Shown here: piece by piece, positions 15,810 through 24,515 of the stretch | Layout: each line of letters starts with the position of its first letter | Position numbering within the stretch: position 1 is the first letter of the stretch | NCBI GenBank assembly: GCA_016868035.1 | Contig: VGID01000008.1 | Location: 1 to 64,000 of the forward strand | Source of the DNA: Betaproteobacteria bacterium | GTDB lineage: Bacteria; Pseudomonadota; Gammaproteobacteria; Burkholderiales; SG8-41 | Length of the DNA stretch: 64,000 nt | Direction: 5' to 3' | The notes under the pieces: generated by a model | Told to the model about the DNA's origin: nothing | What the model saw: the letters and a program-made list of their open reading frames with translations, nothing else | Database searches by the model: none | Program-made: the position numbers and the translations under genes

Positions 15810-16994
15810 TCAGTCCCGGAACATGAAGTTGGCCGCCTTCAGGAACAGCGTGCGGTTGACGCCGTCCGAATGAAGGAACCCCGCCGCGTCGCGCACCAGC
15901 TTCTCGACGCCCGCCTCCTTCATGTAGCCGTGGCCGCCGTGAATCTCGAGGCACCAGGTCGCGATTTTCCACGCCGCCTGCGAGGCCATCGCCTTGGGCA
16001 GCACGCCCAGAGTCCGGTCCCAGCCATGCTCCTGGTGGTCCGCAAGCCAGCACGCGCGGTGGATGTAGGAGCGCGAGGCATCGATCAGCATGCGCATCTC
16101 GGCAAGCTGGGCGCGGATGCCGTCGTGCTCGATCAAGGGCTTCCCGCCCTGGACCCGCAGCCTGGCCCAGTCCATGGCCTTCTTGTGCAGCGCGCCGGCG
16201 ACGCCGAGAACGGAGGCGCCGGCATACGCGTTCGACTGCGGGAAGAATTCGGCGAGCACGCCGAAGCCGCGGCCGATCCCGCCCACCACGTTCTCGTCCG
16301 GGATGAAGCAATCCCGAAAGACGAGCTCCGCGTTGTTGGCGAGGCGCTCGCCCATCTTGTCGTGCACGCGGCCGATGGTGAACCCGGGCCGGCCCCGCTC
16401 CACGAGAAAGCAGGTGGAGCCTTCAGCCATCGGCTTGCCCGGCTCGGTCTGCACGAACAACAGATAGTGGCTCGCGCGATTGCCGTTCGAGATGAAATGC
16501 TTCATGCCGTTCACTACCCAGCCGCCCGCGGTCCTGCGGGCGCCCGTGCGGAACGGCGTCGGATAGGGCAGGAAATAATTGGAGGCGTTGTCAGGCTCGG
16601 TGATGCCGATGGCCAGCAGGCCGCGCGGATCGCCGGCGAAGCCCGGCAGCACGCGGGCCTGCTGCTCCTCGTTCAGTGCCTTTTGCATGATCTGGGCGAT
16701 CTTGAGCGTCTGCGCCATGACGACCGACACGCCGAGATCGCCCTTGGCCAGCTCCTCGATCACCATCGCGGTGGTCAGGGAATCCGCGCCGAGTCCATCC
16801 CATTTCTCGGAGAGGGTCATGGTGCGGATGCCGGCCGCGTGCGCCTTCTCGACGATCTCCCACGAGAAGCTCTGCTCGGGGTCGGGGTCCGCGTCGAGCT
16901 GCGCCGCCCTCGGGACGACCTCCTTTTCGACAAAACGCGCAACCGTCTCGAGGATCGCGCGCTGCTCCTGGTTCAGGATGAAGATGTCTTCCAT
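15810..16994 (-). CDS. Acyl-CoA dehydrogenase family protein
   Basis: Flavoprotein of 394 residues. It has the N-terminal helical domain, the middle beta-domain segment GITEPDNASN followed by GWVVNGMKHFISNG (substrate/FAD-binding region), and the C-terminal CLEIHGGHGYMKEAGVEKLVRDA segment characteristic of acyl-CoA dehydrogenases. It catalyses alpha,beta-dehydrogenation of a CoA thioester with electron transfer flavoprotein as acceptor. It lies 30 bp downstream of the cyclase gene and 21 bp upstream of the ADH gene, so the three are almost certainly co-transcribed. Confidence 0.9.
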   Translation of the reverse strand: MEDIFILNQEQRAILETVARFVEKEVVPRAAQLDADPDPEQSFSWEIVEKAHAAGIRTMTLSEKWDGLGADSLTTAMVIEELAKGDLGVSVVMAQTLKIAQIMQKALNEEQQARVLPGFAGDPRGLLAIGITEPDNASNYFLPYPTPFRTGARRTAGGWVVNGMKHFISNGNRASHYLLFVQTEPGKPMAEGSTCFLVERGRPGFTIGRVHDKMGERLANNAELVFRDCFIPDENVVGGIGRGFGVLAEFFPQSNAYAGASVLGVAGALHKKAMDWARLRVQGGKPLIEHDGIRAQLAEMRMLIDASRSYIHRACWLADHQEHGWDRTLGVLPKAMASQAAWKIATWCLEIHGGHGYMKEAGVEKLVRDAAGFLHSDGVNRTLFLKAANFMFRD

Positions 16995-17024
16995 TGCGCC
17001 ACTCTTTTTGTGACCGGGCGCCGG

Positions 17025-18029
17025 TCACTTGATGGCCATGGGATTGATCGGGGAGCCTACGGCCCCGGTGATGGGCAGCGGCGGGCCGCAGAACAGGAAC
17101 TCGTAGACCTTGTCGGCCGCGCAATCATCGGCGAGGTCCTTCAGGTAGAAGATCTCGCCCATCGTGATCCCGACCATCGGGATGATGATCCAGTGCCACG
17201 GCTGGAACGCCTCGGTGCTCTCGTTCGGGCGCACCTCGCAACCCCAGGTGTCGAAGCAGATTGCGGCGATTTCCTTCTTGTGGATCCATTCGCAGGTCTC
17301 GAAGCGCAGGCCCGGCGCGTCGCCCGCCGCGTAGGTGCCCCAGTCTTCCTGCGCGAGGCAATGCTCCATCTGGCCGGTGCGCACGATGACGAAGTCCCCG
17401 CGCCGGATCTCCACGTTCTGGGCGGCTGCGCAGGCGTCGAGCTCGGCGTTGCCGACGCCGAAACCGTCCTCGAGGTAGTCGCCGCCGAGGTAGCGCGGGA
17501 TGTCGAGCAGCACGCCGCGGCCAATCATGCGGTCCCGCGTCTTGTGGATGCCGTTCTTCTTCGCGCCGGTGGAATCCACCAGCCGCGCGTCGTAGCCGTT
17601 CCACATCCTGTCGCCGTAGAAGATGTGGCCGAGCGCGTCCCACTGCGTGCCGCACTGCAGCGGCATGGAAACCATGTCGTCCGCGTAGCGGATCTTGCCG
17701 GCGTCCTGGGTTCCGGCCACCGCATCGGTGCCGGTCGCCAGCATGGTGTGGATCGGGTTGAAGCGCCCGCCCCACCCTGTCCGTTGCGGGCCGTTCGAGT
17801 TGAAGTCGAGGCCGAGCGCGAACGCCTTGCCGCGCTTCACCAGAGCCGCCGCTTTCCTGATGTCTTCCGGCGTCACGAAATTCAACGTGCCCAGCTGGTC
17901 GTCGGGCCCCCATCTTCCCCAGTTCTTGACGCGCGCCGCCATGGCTTCGAGCGTCTTCAGCGTGACGTCCTGCTTGAGGGGCCTTTTCGGAACCATCTTC
18001 ATCTTGGTTGCGGGCTTGTTCCCTGGCAT
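17025..18029 (-). CDS. Cyclase-family (kynurenine formamidase-like) metal-dependent hydrolase
   Basis: Protein of 334 residues. The family motif HxGTHxDxxxH appears in variant form QCGTQWDALGH (residues 125-135), with both His replaced by Gln in the first half, as in a subgroup found near aromatic or amide catabolic genes. A GGGAGGAG ribosome site fixes the ATG at 18029. The protein could hydrolyse an amide or open or close a lactone or cyclic intermediate. It starts 62 bp after the selenoprotein gene and precedes the acyl-CoA dehydrogenase, placing it second in a four-gene operon. Confidence 0.85.
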   Translation of the reverse strand: MPGNKPATKMKMVPKRPLKQDVTLKTLEAMAARVKNWGRWGPDDQLGTLNFVTPEDIRKAAALVKRGKAFALGLDFNSNGPQRTGWGGRFNPIHTMLATGTDAVAGTQDAGKIRYADDMVSMPLQCGTQWDALGHIFYGDRMWNGYDARLVDSTGAKKNGIHKTRDRMIGRGVLLDIPRYLGGDYLEDGFGVGNAELDACAAAQNVEIRRGDFVIVRTGQMEHCLAQEDWGTYAAGDAPGLRFETCEWIHKKEIAAICFDTWGCEVRPNESTEAFQPWHWIIIPMVGITMGEIFYLKDLADDCAADKVYEFLFCGPPLPITGAVGSPINPMAIK

Positions 18030-18091
18030 GGCTACTCCTCCCTCGCTTCGGGCATCATGATTCGCGGGCAATCACTGGCGCGTCACTTCGA

Positions 18092-19819
18092 TCAAACCCT
18101 GCAAACGTCCTCGCCGCACCCCAGATCCCGGTCCGCATCGGCGAGCAGCCGCTCGAACGTCTCCGGCACGCGGATCACGCGTCCTTGCACGCTCGGGGAG
18201 TGGGCCTGCAACCAGTAACTGTGAGTCGGGTGCCCGCCGCCGGCGACGACGAGCACGATGTTGTCGGGTTTGAGGCAGATCGGCCACGGGTCGAGCTTGA
18301 TGCTGTCGCGCGTCACCGGGTTGGCGTCGATCTCGATCCACGCCGGTGCGCCGGCGCGGCGCATCTGCTCCATCGGGATCTTCGAGTTCTCCCACAGGAA
18401 TTCGCGGATCGACTTCTGGGTCCAGCCCAGCTCCGCCATCCGGCGCGCCACGATCGGCGCCAGCATCATCATGCCGGGGGTGCCCTTCTCCCAGCCCGCG
18501 AGCGCCGCGAGGTTGGGCGCGCGCATGAAGTCGGCCATGCGCCACATGCCGTTCAGCGCGTCCTCCTCCGGCGACTCCTTCTTCGCGCCGCGGCGCCGCA
18601 CGTTGGTGACTCCGCTCGCGAAGACCACGGACACTGAATTCGTGCCCGGAGCGTATCCATGGCGCTGGGTCGCATGCGGCTGCCATCCGGGCGGGAGCCC
18701 CTCTTCGTCCTCGGCAAATACCGCGTTGGTGTAGCGCATGGCGCCGAAGATCGCCATCGTGCCGACGCCGGGCAGCGCGCCCCCAACGTTCTGCTGCAGA
18801 AGGCGCAGCGCGCGCCCGATGCTCGCGCCGGCCGGCCGCTGCGGGTCCGGCCCGAGCAGTCCGAAGCCGGAGTTGAGCCGGATCTGCTTTCCGATCGGCC
18901 CGTTGACGATGACGGCCGGGAACGGCGCGCCCGACGTCGCCTGCAGCTGGTCGAAGCCGTTTGCCGTGTCGAAGCACGCCTCCACGGCGGCGACGAGGAC
19001 CGGCAGGTATTCCGGGCGCCCGCCCGCCATGGCAAGCGCGATCGCGCAGGTCTCGATGGTCGTGATGCCGCCGCGCGGCGGGAACTTGCCGAGCACGTGC
19101 TCGCGCGGGAGCGCCGAGCCCCGGAGTATCCAGTCCACGCGGCTCTTCGTCGCCGGCCACAGCGGGAGCCCGTCGCCCCACAGATTGGTGAGCAGCAGGT
19201 TGTTGGCCTTGACAAGCGCCTCTTCGTAGCTCTCGCCTTCGACGGCGAGCATCGGGCTTGCATTCACCGCCGGCACGAGGCTCGAACGCCAGCTCGTTAG
19301 GCCGTCGTAGAACTCGCGCTTGCGCTCCGCAAGGGCGGTGAGATCGCTCCCCGGCAGGAACATGCGGATCGGAAACGTGACCATCGCCGCGTCCGGCGCG
19401 AGCCCGATCCCGGACACGGCGTTCTTCATCACCCCGACGAAATCCGTCCGCGTCAGCGTGACGGTCGGGATACCCAGCGCTTCGATCCTAGCGGCTGCAC
19501 GGCCGCATGCTGTGGCGCAGGCCCCTCAAGCCGCGTTCCCGACGATGACCGCATCGACCCCGCTCTTCTTCACCAGCCCGGCGGTCTCCTCGGTGCCGAT
19601 CAGGGCGTTGCCCTGGGGGTAGGCGTCGATCGGCAGCACGGTGATGCCCGGAAAATCCTGCTCGAGCATCTCCTTCAGCAGCGGCAGCATGCGGTAGGCC
19701 TGCCATTGCTCGTTGCTGATGAAGCCGATGCGCTTGCCCTCGAGCGAGGCGAGCCGCGGCGCGTGCGGATGAGTCACCTCGAGCGCACCGGAGGGATCGT
19801 GGAATTCGAGCTTTACCAT
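18092..19819 (-). CDS. UGSC-motif selenoprotein, in-frame UGA read as selenocysteine
   Basis: A 575-residue protein emerges if the UGA at 19528-19526 is read as Sec98. The upstream part (residues 1-97, ending DAVIVGNAA) and the part after the UGA (GACATACGRAAARIEALGIP onward, then KNAVSGIGLAPDAAMVTFPI) are in one frame without another stop until 18092. The redox motif is Sec98-Gly-Ala-Cys101, a variant of the UGSC/CGSC motif of a selenoprotein family predicted from genome and metagenome surveys. AAGGAG precedes the ATG at 19819 by seven bases; no ribosome site precedes the inner GTG 19432. The C-terminal 400 residues are an uncharacterised conserved-looking domain. It leads the operon with cyclase, acyl-CoA dehydrogenase and ADH. 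A Sec-decoding apparatus must exist elsewhere in the genome; none is in the window. Confidence 0.82.
19501..19523 (-). promoter_or_regulatory. Candidate bacterial SECIS hairpin directly after the UGA
   Basis: On the minus strand, two bases after the UGA, GGCC (19523-19520) pairs with GGCC (19504-19501). A bulged U (19519) follows, then GCG pairs with UGC, and an 8-nt loop CCACAGCA closes it. A hairpin with a bulged U just downstream of UGA resembles bacterial SelB-binding SECIS elements. Folding was done by eye. Confidence 0.4.
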
Positions 19820-20137
19820 AAATGCTCCTTAGAGCCAGTAACAGGATCAAGAAATACTAGCCGCAGATAAACGCCGATCAAAATCGAGTAAGGCGTGAGC
19901 GGTGATCAGTGAGCAGAAAGTCCGTAAGCAGTGAGCGGGGAACTCCCCGGAAAAACCGGGTCCAATTCTACCGCTTACTGCTTACCGCTTACCGCTTACC
20001 ATCTTCACGTTCATCGGCGGTTTCATGCTCTTTGGATCTTTTTGATACGGGCTCTCAGCGACCCGCGTCATATTGAAGCAGTGACGAATACGAGTGACGA
20101 TTGCGGGTGACGCGCTTCGGTGAAGGTTGACTGACTC
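19820..20137. repeat. Gene-free gap with 12-bp-type repeats and TTACCGC heptads
   Basis: This 318-bp stretch upstream of the selenoprotein operon holds no evident gene. It contains GCAGATAAACGCCGATC (about 19862-19878), then a GTAAGCAGTGAGCGGGGAAC segment, a CCGGAAAAACCGGGTCCAATT spacer, TTACCGC-type heptads (about 19971-20000) and GTTCATCGGCGGTTTCATG (about 20009-20028). It is a reversed copy of the element found at 11984 and 38866. The selenoprotein promoter should lie in its left part. Confidence 0.7.
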
Positions 20138-21091
20138 TTACTGCTTCACCAGCTTCTGGACGCGCCAGTTCAGGGTGTCGGCGACGTAGATCTCGCGGTC
20201 ACGCCGCGCGAGCGCGAGGAAGTGCGCCTCTCCGTACTGGCCGAGCGCCTTGCCCTGTCCTCCCGTCGCGCCGCGCACCCTGCCGTCGAGATCGAGCCTC
20301 ATGATCTTCCCGGCGTGCCCGTGCGCGAGGAAGACGTGGCCCCGGTCCTCGCTCATGCATAACCCGCACGGCGTGCCGGGGTGCTTGGACTCGCGGACGT
20401 AGTTGCCGTCCGCGTCGAAAACCTGGATCCGCTGATTCGAGCGGTCTGCGACGTGGAGATACCCGTTCGCGTCGGCAACGATCGAGTGGGGAACGTTGAA
20501 CTGCCCGGGCCCGCTTCCCTCCCCGCCCCAGGTCTTGATGAATTTGCCCTCGGCGTCGAACTTCAGCACGCGCGACTCGCCCTTGCCGTGGCCCTGGGTG
20601 ACGTAGATCTCCCCCGCGCGGCCGAACGCGAGATCATTGGGCTCGTCGAAGCAGCGCAAGTGGCCAGCCGGGTGCCATTCGCGCGCCGAGCCTTTCACGC
20701 CCAACACCATGAGGATGCGCCCCTGCCGATTCATCTTCACCACGATGTGCAGCACGCCGTCGGTTGCCCAGATATTGTCCTCCGCGTCCACGCGCAAGCC
20801 GTGGGGGTGGGAGAAGACTCCTTCTGCGAGCGAGCGCAGATACTTGCCCTTGCCGCTGAATTCCATCAACGCGTGAGCGCTGCGGTTGAAGACCAGCAGA
20901 TTTCCCTTCGAGTTGACCGCGACGCTCGAGCACGGTCCGAAGTTGATGCCCTGCGGCAGCCTGAAGATATCCGGTACCGGCTGATAGCCCAGATCGGGCA
21001 CACTGCCTGCAACTGCGTGACCGGTGACGGGTGAATCGTGACTGGTAGCTCGCCCCGCCTTCATTTCCCGTCCCTTCCCGTCACTCATCAC
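20138..21091 (-). CDS. NHL-repeat six-bladed beta-propeller protein
   Basis: Protein of up to 317 residues made of NHL-type blades, seen as GPGQFNVPHSIVADANGYLH, VADRSNQRIQVFDADGNYV and VADTLNWRVQKL. It resembles peptidyl-alpha-hydroxyglycine alpha-amidating lyase-like propellers, which often serve as binding scaffolds or lyases. The N-terminal 30 residues are partly written by GTGAC-type heptads (21015-21049), so the true start may be the GTG at 21001 (VPDLGYQPV) or the ATG at 21064. No convincing signal peptide is seen. It lies 10 bp after a Bug gene, so it belongs to the same transcript. Confidence 0.8.
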   Translation of the reverse strand: MMSDGKGREMKAGRATSHDSPVTGHAVAGSVPDLGYQPVPDIFRLPQGINFGPCSSVAVNSKGNLLVFNRSAHALMEFSGKGKYLRSLAEGVFSHPHGLRVDAEDNIWATDGVLHIVVKMNRQGRILMVLGVKGSAREWHPAGHLRCFDEPNDLAFGRAGEIYVTQGHGKGESRVLKFDAEGKFIKTWGGEGSGPGQFNVPHSIVADANGYLHVADRSNQRIQVFDADGNYVRESKHPGTPCGLCMSEDRGHVFLAHGHAGKIMRLDLDGRVRGATGGQGKALGQYGEAHFLALARRDREIYVADTLNWRVQKLVKQ

Positions 21092-21101
21092 GCATCACTC
21101 G

Positions 21102-22094
21102 TCACCGTTCTTCGAGTCCCGTTTCCTTGACCACCCGCGTCCACTTCGCCGTCTCGGACCGTATGTGCGCGAGGAACTCCTCGGGCGTGGACGGCGTGAC
21201 TTCGATGCCCTGATCTTCCAGGCGCTTGCGCGCCGGACCCTGCAGGGCCTTGACGATGTCGGCGTTGAGCTTGGCGAGCACCGGCTTCGGCAGTCCCGCA
21301 GGCGCGCAGATGCCGTTCCAGGACGTGACTTCGTAGCCCGGAACGCCGGCCTCCGCGAAGGTGGGAACGTCCGGCGCCTGCGCGTTGCGTTTCGCCGACG
21401 TGACCCCGAGCGCCCGCACCCTTCCCGCCCGGATCGCCGCCAGCGGCGCCCCCCCGAGGTTGCCGACCGAGGATTCGATGTGCCCGCTGATCGCGTCGCC
21501 CAGCGCGTGCGCGGCGCCCTTGTACGGAACGTGCACGATGTTGATGCCCGCCATCAGCTTGAACAGCTCGACGGACATGTGCGGCGAGGCGCCGACGCCG
21601 GAGGACCCGAAGTTGATCTTGCCCGGGTTCGCCTTGGCGAGCGCGATGTAGTCGCGCAGCGTCTTCGTCGGCACCGAGGGGTGAACCATGAAGACGTTGG
21701 GCACCGAGCCGATCATCGAGGGAAAAGAGAAATCGTTGATGTGGTCGTAGGTCGGCTTCCTCGAGCGCGCGGGCGTGATCGCGTGCGAGGCGATGTGGCA
21801 GAGAAGCAGCGTGTAGCCGTCGGGCGCGGCCTTCGCCGCGTACTCCGTGCCGACGCTGCCGGCCGCGCCCGGCCGGTTCTCGACCACCGCGCTGATGCCC
21901 CATTGCTCGCCCAGCGCCGCCGCCATGATCCGGGCGACGGTGTCGATTGTTCCGCCCGGCGCGAAGCCGACGACGATGCGCACCGGCTTGACCGGATACG
22001 CCTGCGCGGCGGCCGCGGCGCTCGCGAGCGACAGCACCGCCGCAACCGTAATGCGAAAGGCGGAAGGCGAAAGGCGGAAAGATTTCCGGTGCAT
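21102..22094 (-). CDS. Bug (TctC-family) periplasmic receptor
   Basis: Receptor of 330 residues. GAGGAGA precedes the ATG at 22094. After the signal peptide (AAAAAQA) comes YPVKPVRIVVGFAPGGTIDT, the Bug signature, then ENRPGAAGSVG and APDGYTLLL. The DNA under residues 6-14 of the signal peptide (22053-22080) is four GCGAAAG/GCGGAAG heptads, so a repeat array has supplied part of the export signal. It forms a run with a second Bug gene upstream and the NHL protein downstream; ligand unknown, no permease genes nearby. Confidence 0.88.
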   Translation of the reverse strand: MHRKSFRLSPSAFRITVAAVLSLASAAAAAQAYPVKPVRIVVGFAPGGTIDTVARIMAAALGEQWGISAVVENRPGAAGSVGTEYAAKAAPDGYTLLLCHIASHAITPARSRKPTYDHINDFSFPSMIGSVPNVFMVHPSVPTKTLRDYIALAKANPGKINFGSSGVGASPHMSVELFKLMAGINIVHVPYKGAAHALGDAISGHIESSVGNLGGAPLAAIRAGRVRALGVTSAKRNAQAPDVPTFAEAGVPGYEVTSWNGICAPAGLPKPVLAKLNADIVKALQGPARKRLEDQGIEVTPSTPEEFLAHIRSETAKWTRVVKETGLEER

Positions 22095-22155
22095 GATGGT
22101 CTCCTCGGTCTCGCGTGCCTGCTTGTCAGTCGTCACTCGTCACTCGTCATGGGTT

Positions 22156-23124
22156 TCAATCGGCTCGTATCCCGACCTGCTTGATCACCCCGCCCCATTT
22201 CTCGATCTCGGATTTGAGATGGGCGCGGAAGGCTTCCGGCGTGCTGCTCAGAGGCAGCATGCCCTGCGCGAAGTACGCGTCCCTCACCTCGGGCATGCCA
22301 AGGATCTTCACCAGCTCCCGATTGAGTTGCGCAATGATCGGCTTGGGCGTCTTTGCCGGAGCGAGGATCCCGTACCAGTTGGTCGCTTCGTAGCCCGGGA
22401 GCCCGCCTTCGGCGATCGTCGGGAGCTCCGGGATCATCGGAGCGCGCTGGGCGCGCGTCACTGCGATGCCGCGGATCCGCCCGCTGCGGATATGGGGCAG
22501 CGCGGTGACGAGGGTCGCGTAGATCGCCTGGATCTGGCCGCCAACGAGGTCGAGCATGGCCGGCCCGCCGCCCTTGTACGGGATGTGCACGATCTTGACG
22601 CCCGCCATCAGGTTCAACAGCTCGCCGGCGAGGTGTCCCGCGCCGCCGTTGCCCGAGGAGCCGTAGTTGAGCTTCCCCGGCTCGGCCCTGGCGAGCGCGA
22701 TGAATTCCTGCACGGTCCTCGCCGGGACGCCCGGATGCACCACCAGCGCGTTGATCGAATCGGCCGAAATTGTGATCGGATCGAAGTCGCGCAGCGGCTG
22801 GTACGGGAGCTTGCTGAAGAGGCTCACGTTGACCGCGATCGGTCCGATCGAGGTCCACATCAGCGTGTAGCCGTCGGGCGTGGATTTGGCCCCGAGGTCA
22901 TGACCCAGGTTGCCGCTGGCCCCCGGCCGGTTGTCCACCACCACCTGCTGGCCGAGCGCGCTGCTCAGTCGCAGCGCGAGGATGCGCGCCGCGGTGTCCG
23001 AGCCCCCGCCCGGAGAGAACGCGACGATCATGCGGATCGGCTTCGTTGGATAGGTCTGGGCGTGCGCCGCCCCGGCCGTGGCCAGCGCGAGCACGAAAGC
23101 AAGAGTGTGGTGTGCGGTTTTCAC
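22156..23124 (-). CDS. Bug (TctC-family) periplasmic receptor
   Basis: Receptor of 322 residues with a GTG start at 23124 preceded by AAGGAGGG. The signal peptide ends AGAAHAQ, followed by TYPTKPIRMIVAFSPGGGSD and the VDNRPGASGNLG segment of the family. It is 61 bp upstream of the next Bug gene and 138 bp downstream of an enolase-superfamily gene, forming an apparent four-gene group with the NHL protein. Two different receptors side by side suggest that uptake of related substrates is linked to the enolase-family enzyme. Confidence 0.88.
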   Translation of the reverse strand: MKTAHHTLAFVLALATAGAAHAQTYPTKPIRMIVAFSPGGGSDTAARILALRLSSALGQQVVVDNRPGASGNLGHDLGAKSTPDGYTLMWTSIGPIAVNVSLFSKLPYQPLRDFDPITISADSINALVVHPGVPARTVQEFIALARAEPGKLNYGSSGNGGAGHLAGELLNLMAGVKIVHIPYKGGGPAMLDLVGGQIQAIYATLVTALPHIRSGRIRGIAVTRAQRAPMIPELPTIAEGGLPGYEATNWYGILAPAKTPKPIIAQLNRELVKILGMPEVRDAYFAQGMLPLSSTPEAFRAHLKSEIEKWGGVIKQVGIRAD

Positions 23125-23197
23125 GGGATCCCTCCTTCAGCGGGCAGACCTCGCCTCGTGTTGTATATCCCGGGTCCGGGCCCGGTTGGGTGGAACA

Positions 23198-23232
23198 GCT
23201 TACCCTTCACCGGCCGGTTGGAGAAGCGGAAC
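23198..23232 (-). promoter_or_regulatory. Upstream motif shared with 24391-24425
   Basis: On the minus strand this 35-bp segment reads TCCGCTTCTCCAACC followed by GGGTAAGCT, and lies 74-108 bp before the Bug start at 23124. A similar arrangement, CCAACC then GGGTAAGCT, lies 37-71 bp before the enolase-superfamily start at 24354. A TACAACA block follows in both. This is a candidate shared operator or promoter. Confidence 0.35.
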
Positions 23233-23262
23233 CGGCGGCGGGCTTGTGGCCCGATTGGGCGG

Positions 23263-24354
23263 TTACGCGGCGAAGCGCTTGATTGCGCCCCGATCGAACA
23301 CGAGCCCCAGCCCCGGCCGGTCCGGAACGGTGAGCATGCCTTCCACCGGGCGCGGCACCTCCTCGAAGAGCTGTGCCGACCACGGCATGTATTCGACCGT
23401 GAGGCCGTTCGGCACTGCGGCGACGACATGCACCGAAATTTCCGGGTACAGGTGGCTCACCACCGGCAGATTGAAGGCCTGCGCCATGCCCGCGATCTTG
23501 AGCCACGGCGTGATGCCGCCCGCGCGCAGCACGTCCACCATGACGACGTCCACCGAGCGCGCTTCCAGCATGTGGCGGAAAGGCACGATGCCGTAGACGT
23601 ACTCGCCGGCGGCAATCGGCGTCGCGAGCGCCGCGGCCACGGCGGCCAGCCCCGGATAGTCGTCGTGCGCGACGACGTCCTCCAGCCAGTACAGATGGTA
23701 TTCCTCGACGCGGCTACCGATGGCGATCGCCTGGCGCACGTCCCAGCGCTGGTTGATATCGCACATGAGGTCTATGCCGGGGCCGATCGCGTTGCGGATG
23801 ACGCGGATGCGCTCGACCTCGCGCTCGGGGCTCGCCTCGCCGGGAAGCGCGAGCTGCGTCTTCATCTGCTTGAAGCCCTTTTTCACCAGCGTGACCGCAG
23901 CCTTCTCCACGTGCTCGAGCGGGAAGGTCCGCATCAGCGCGCCGCTTGCGTAGGTGGGCACGCGGTCGCGAAACCCCCCGATCATCCGCGCGACCGGCAC
24001 GTTGAAGCATTTGCCGCGGATGTCCCACAGCGCGATGTCGATCGCGGCGAGCGCGAGCGTGTAGATGCCGCCCGGACCGGATCCGCCCGCGGCGTCGTTG
24101 AGCTTCGCCACGATCGCCTCGATCCGCAGCGGGTCCTCGCCCACCGCGAGCGCGCCGAGCGCATCCACCGCAGATTTGAGCACACCGGTGAGAGCGCCGC
24201 CGAAGAAGGTGATGCCGATGCCCTCCACGCCTTCGTCGGTACCGAGGGTGAGGATGACGAAATCGCGCGTCGCCCCCGAAACCGCCGGCCCGCCGGCGAG
24301 CGGCTCTTCGTGCGGGACGCGGACGATCCGGGTCTGGACGTGCGTGATCTTCAT
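23263..24354 (-). CDS. Mandelate racemase/muconate lactonizing enzyme (enolase superfamily)
   Basis: Enolase-superfamily enzyme of 363 residues. A capping domain is followed by the TIM-barrel with the expected residues: KQMKTQLAL (catalytic-type Lys, about residue 165), MCDINQRW (metal-binding Asp), YWLEDV (metal-binding Glu), IAAGEYVYG (third metal ligand) and SHLYPEISVH (His). The His and Lys arrangement suits mandelate-racemase-type dehydratases or racemases acting on sugar acids or hydroxy acids; the substrate is not readable. It is first in a minus-strand run with two Bug receptors and the NHL protein. Confidence 0.88.
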   Translation of the reverse strand: MKITHVQTRIVRVPHEEPLAGGPAVSGATRDFVILTLGTDEGVEGIGITFFGGALTGVLKSAVDALGALAVGEDPLRIEAIVAKLNDAAGGSGPGGIYTLALAAIDIALWDIRGKCFNVPVARMIGGFRDRVPTYASGALMRTFPLEHVEKAAVTLVKKGFKQMKTQLALPGEASPEREVERIRVIRNAIGPGIDLMCDINQRWDVRQAIAIGSRVEEYHLYWLEDVVAHDDYPGLAAVAAALATPIAAGEYVYGIVPFRHMLEARSVDVVMVDVLRAGGITPWLKIAGMAQAFNLPVVSHLYPEISVHVVAAVPNGLTVEYMPWSAQLFEEVPRPVEGMLTVPDRPGLGLVFDRGAIKRFAA

Positions 24355-24515
24355 GGGGGATCAGCGCGGCTCTCTTCGTTCTTGTTGTAGAGAGCTTACC
24401 CACGCCGCGCGGGTTGGAAAAGCGCAGGGCAGTCCGGCCCGCAAGCACGGGTAGCGCCGCCGCGGCCGCTGACGAACTTTGCCCATTCGCCGCGACTGAC
24501 GCTTTGCGCACGTCC

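Noticed and set aside
15237-18218. 993-codon plus-strand open frame
   Set aside because: Antisense to three coherent operon genes.
19526-19819. A normal 97-residue protein ending at UGA
   Set aside because: The sequence continues in frame with the redox motif and the remaining domain, and the downstream part lacks its own ribosome site, so a split gene is less likely than Sec read-through.
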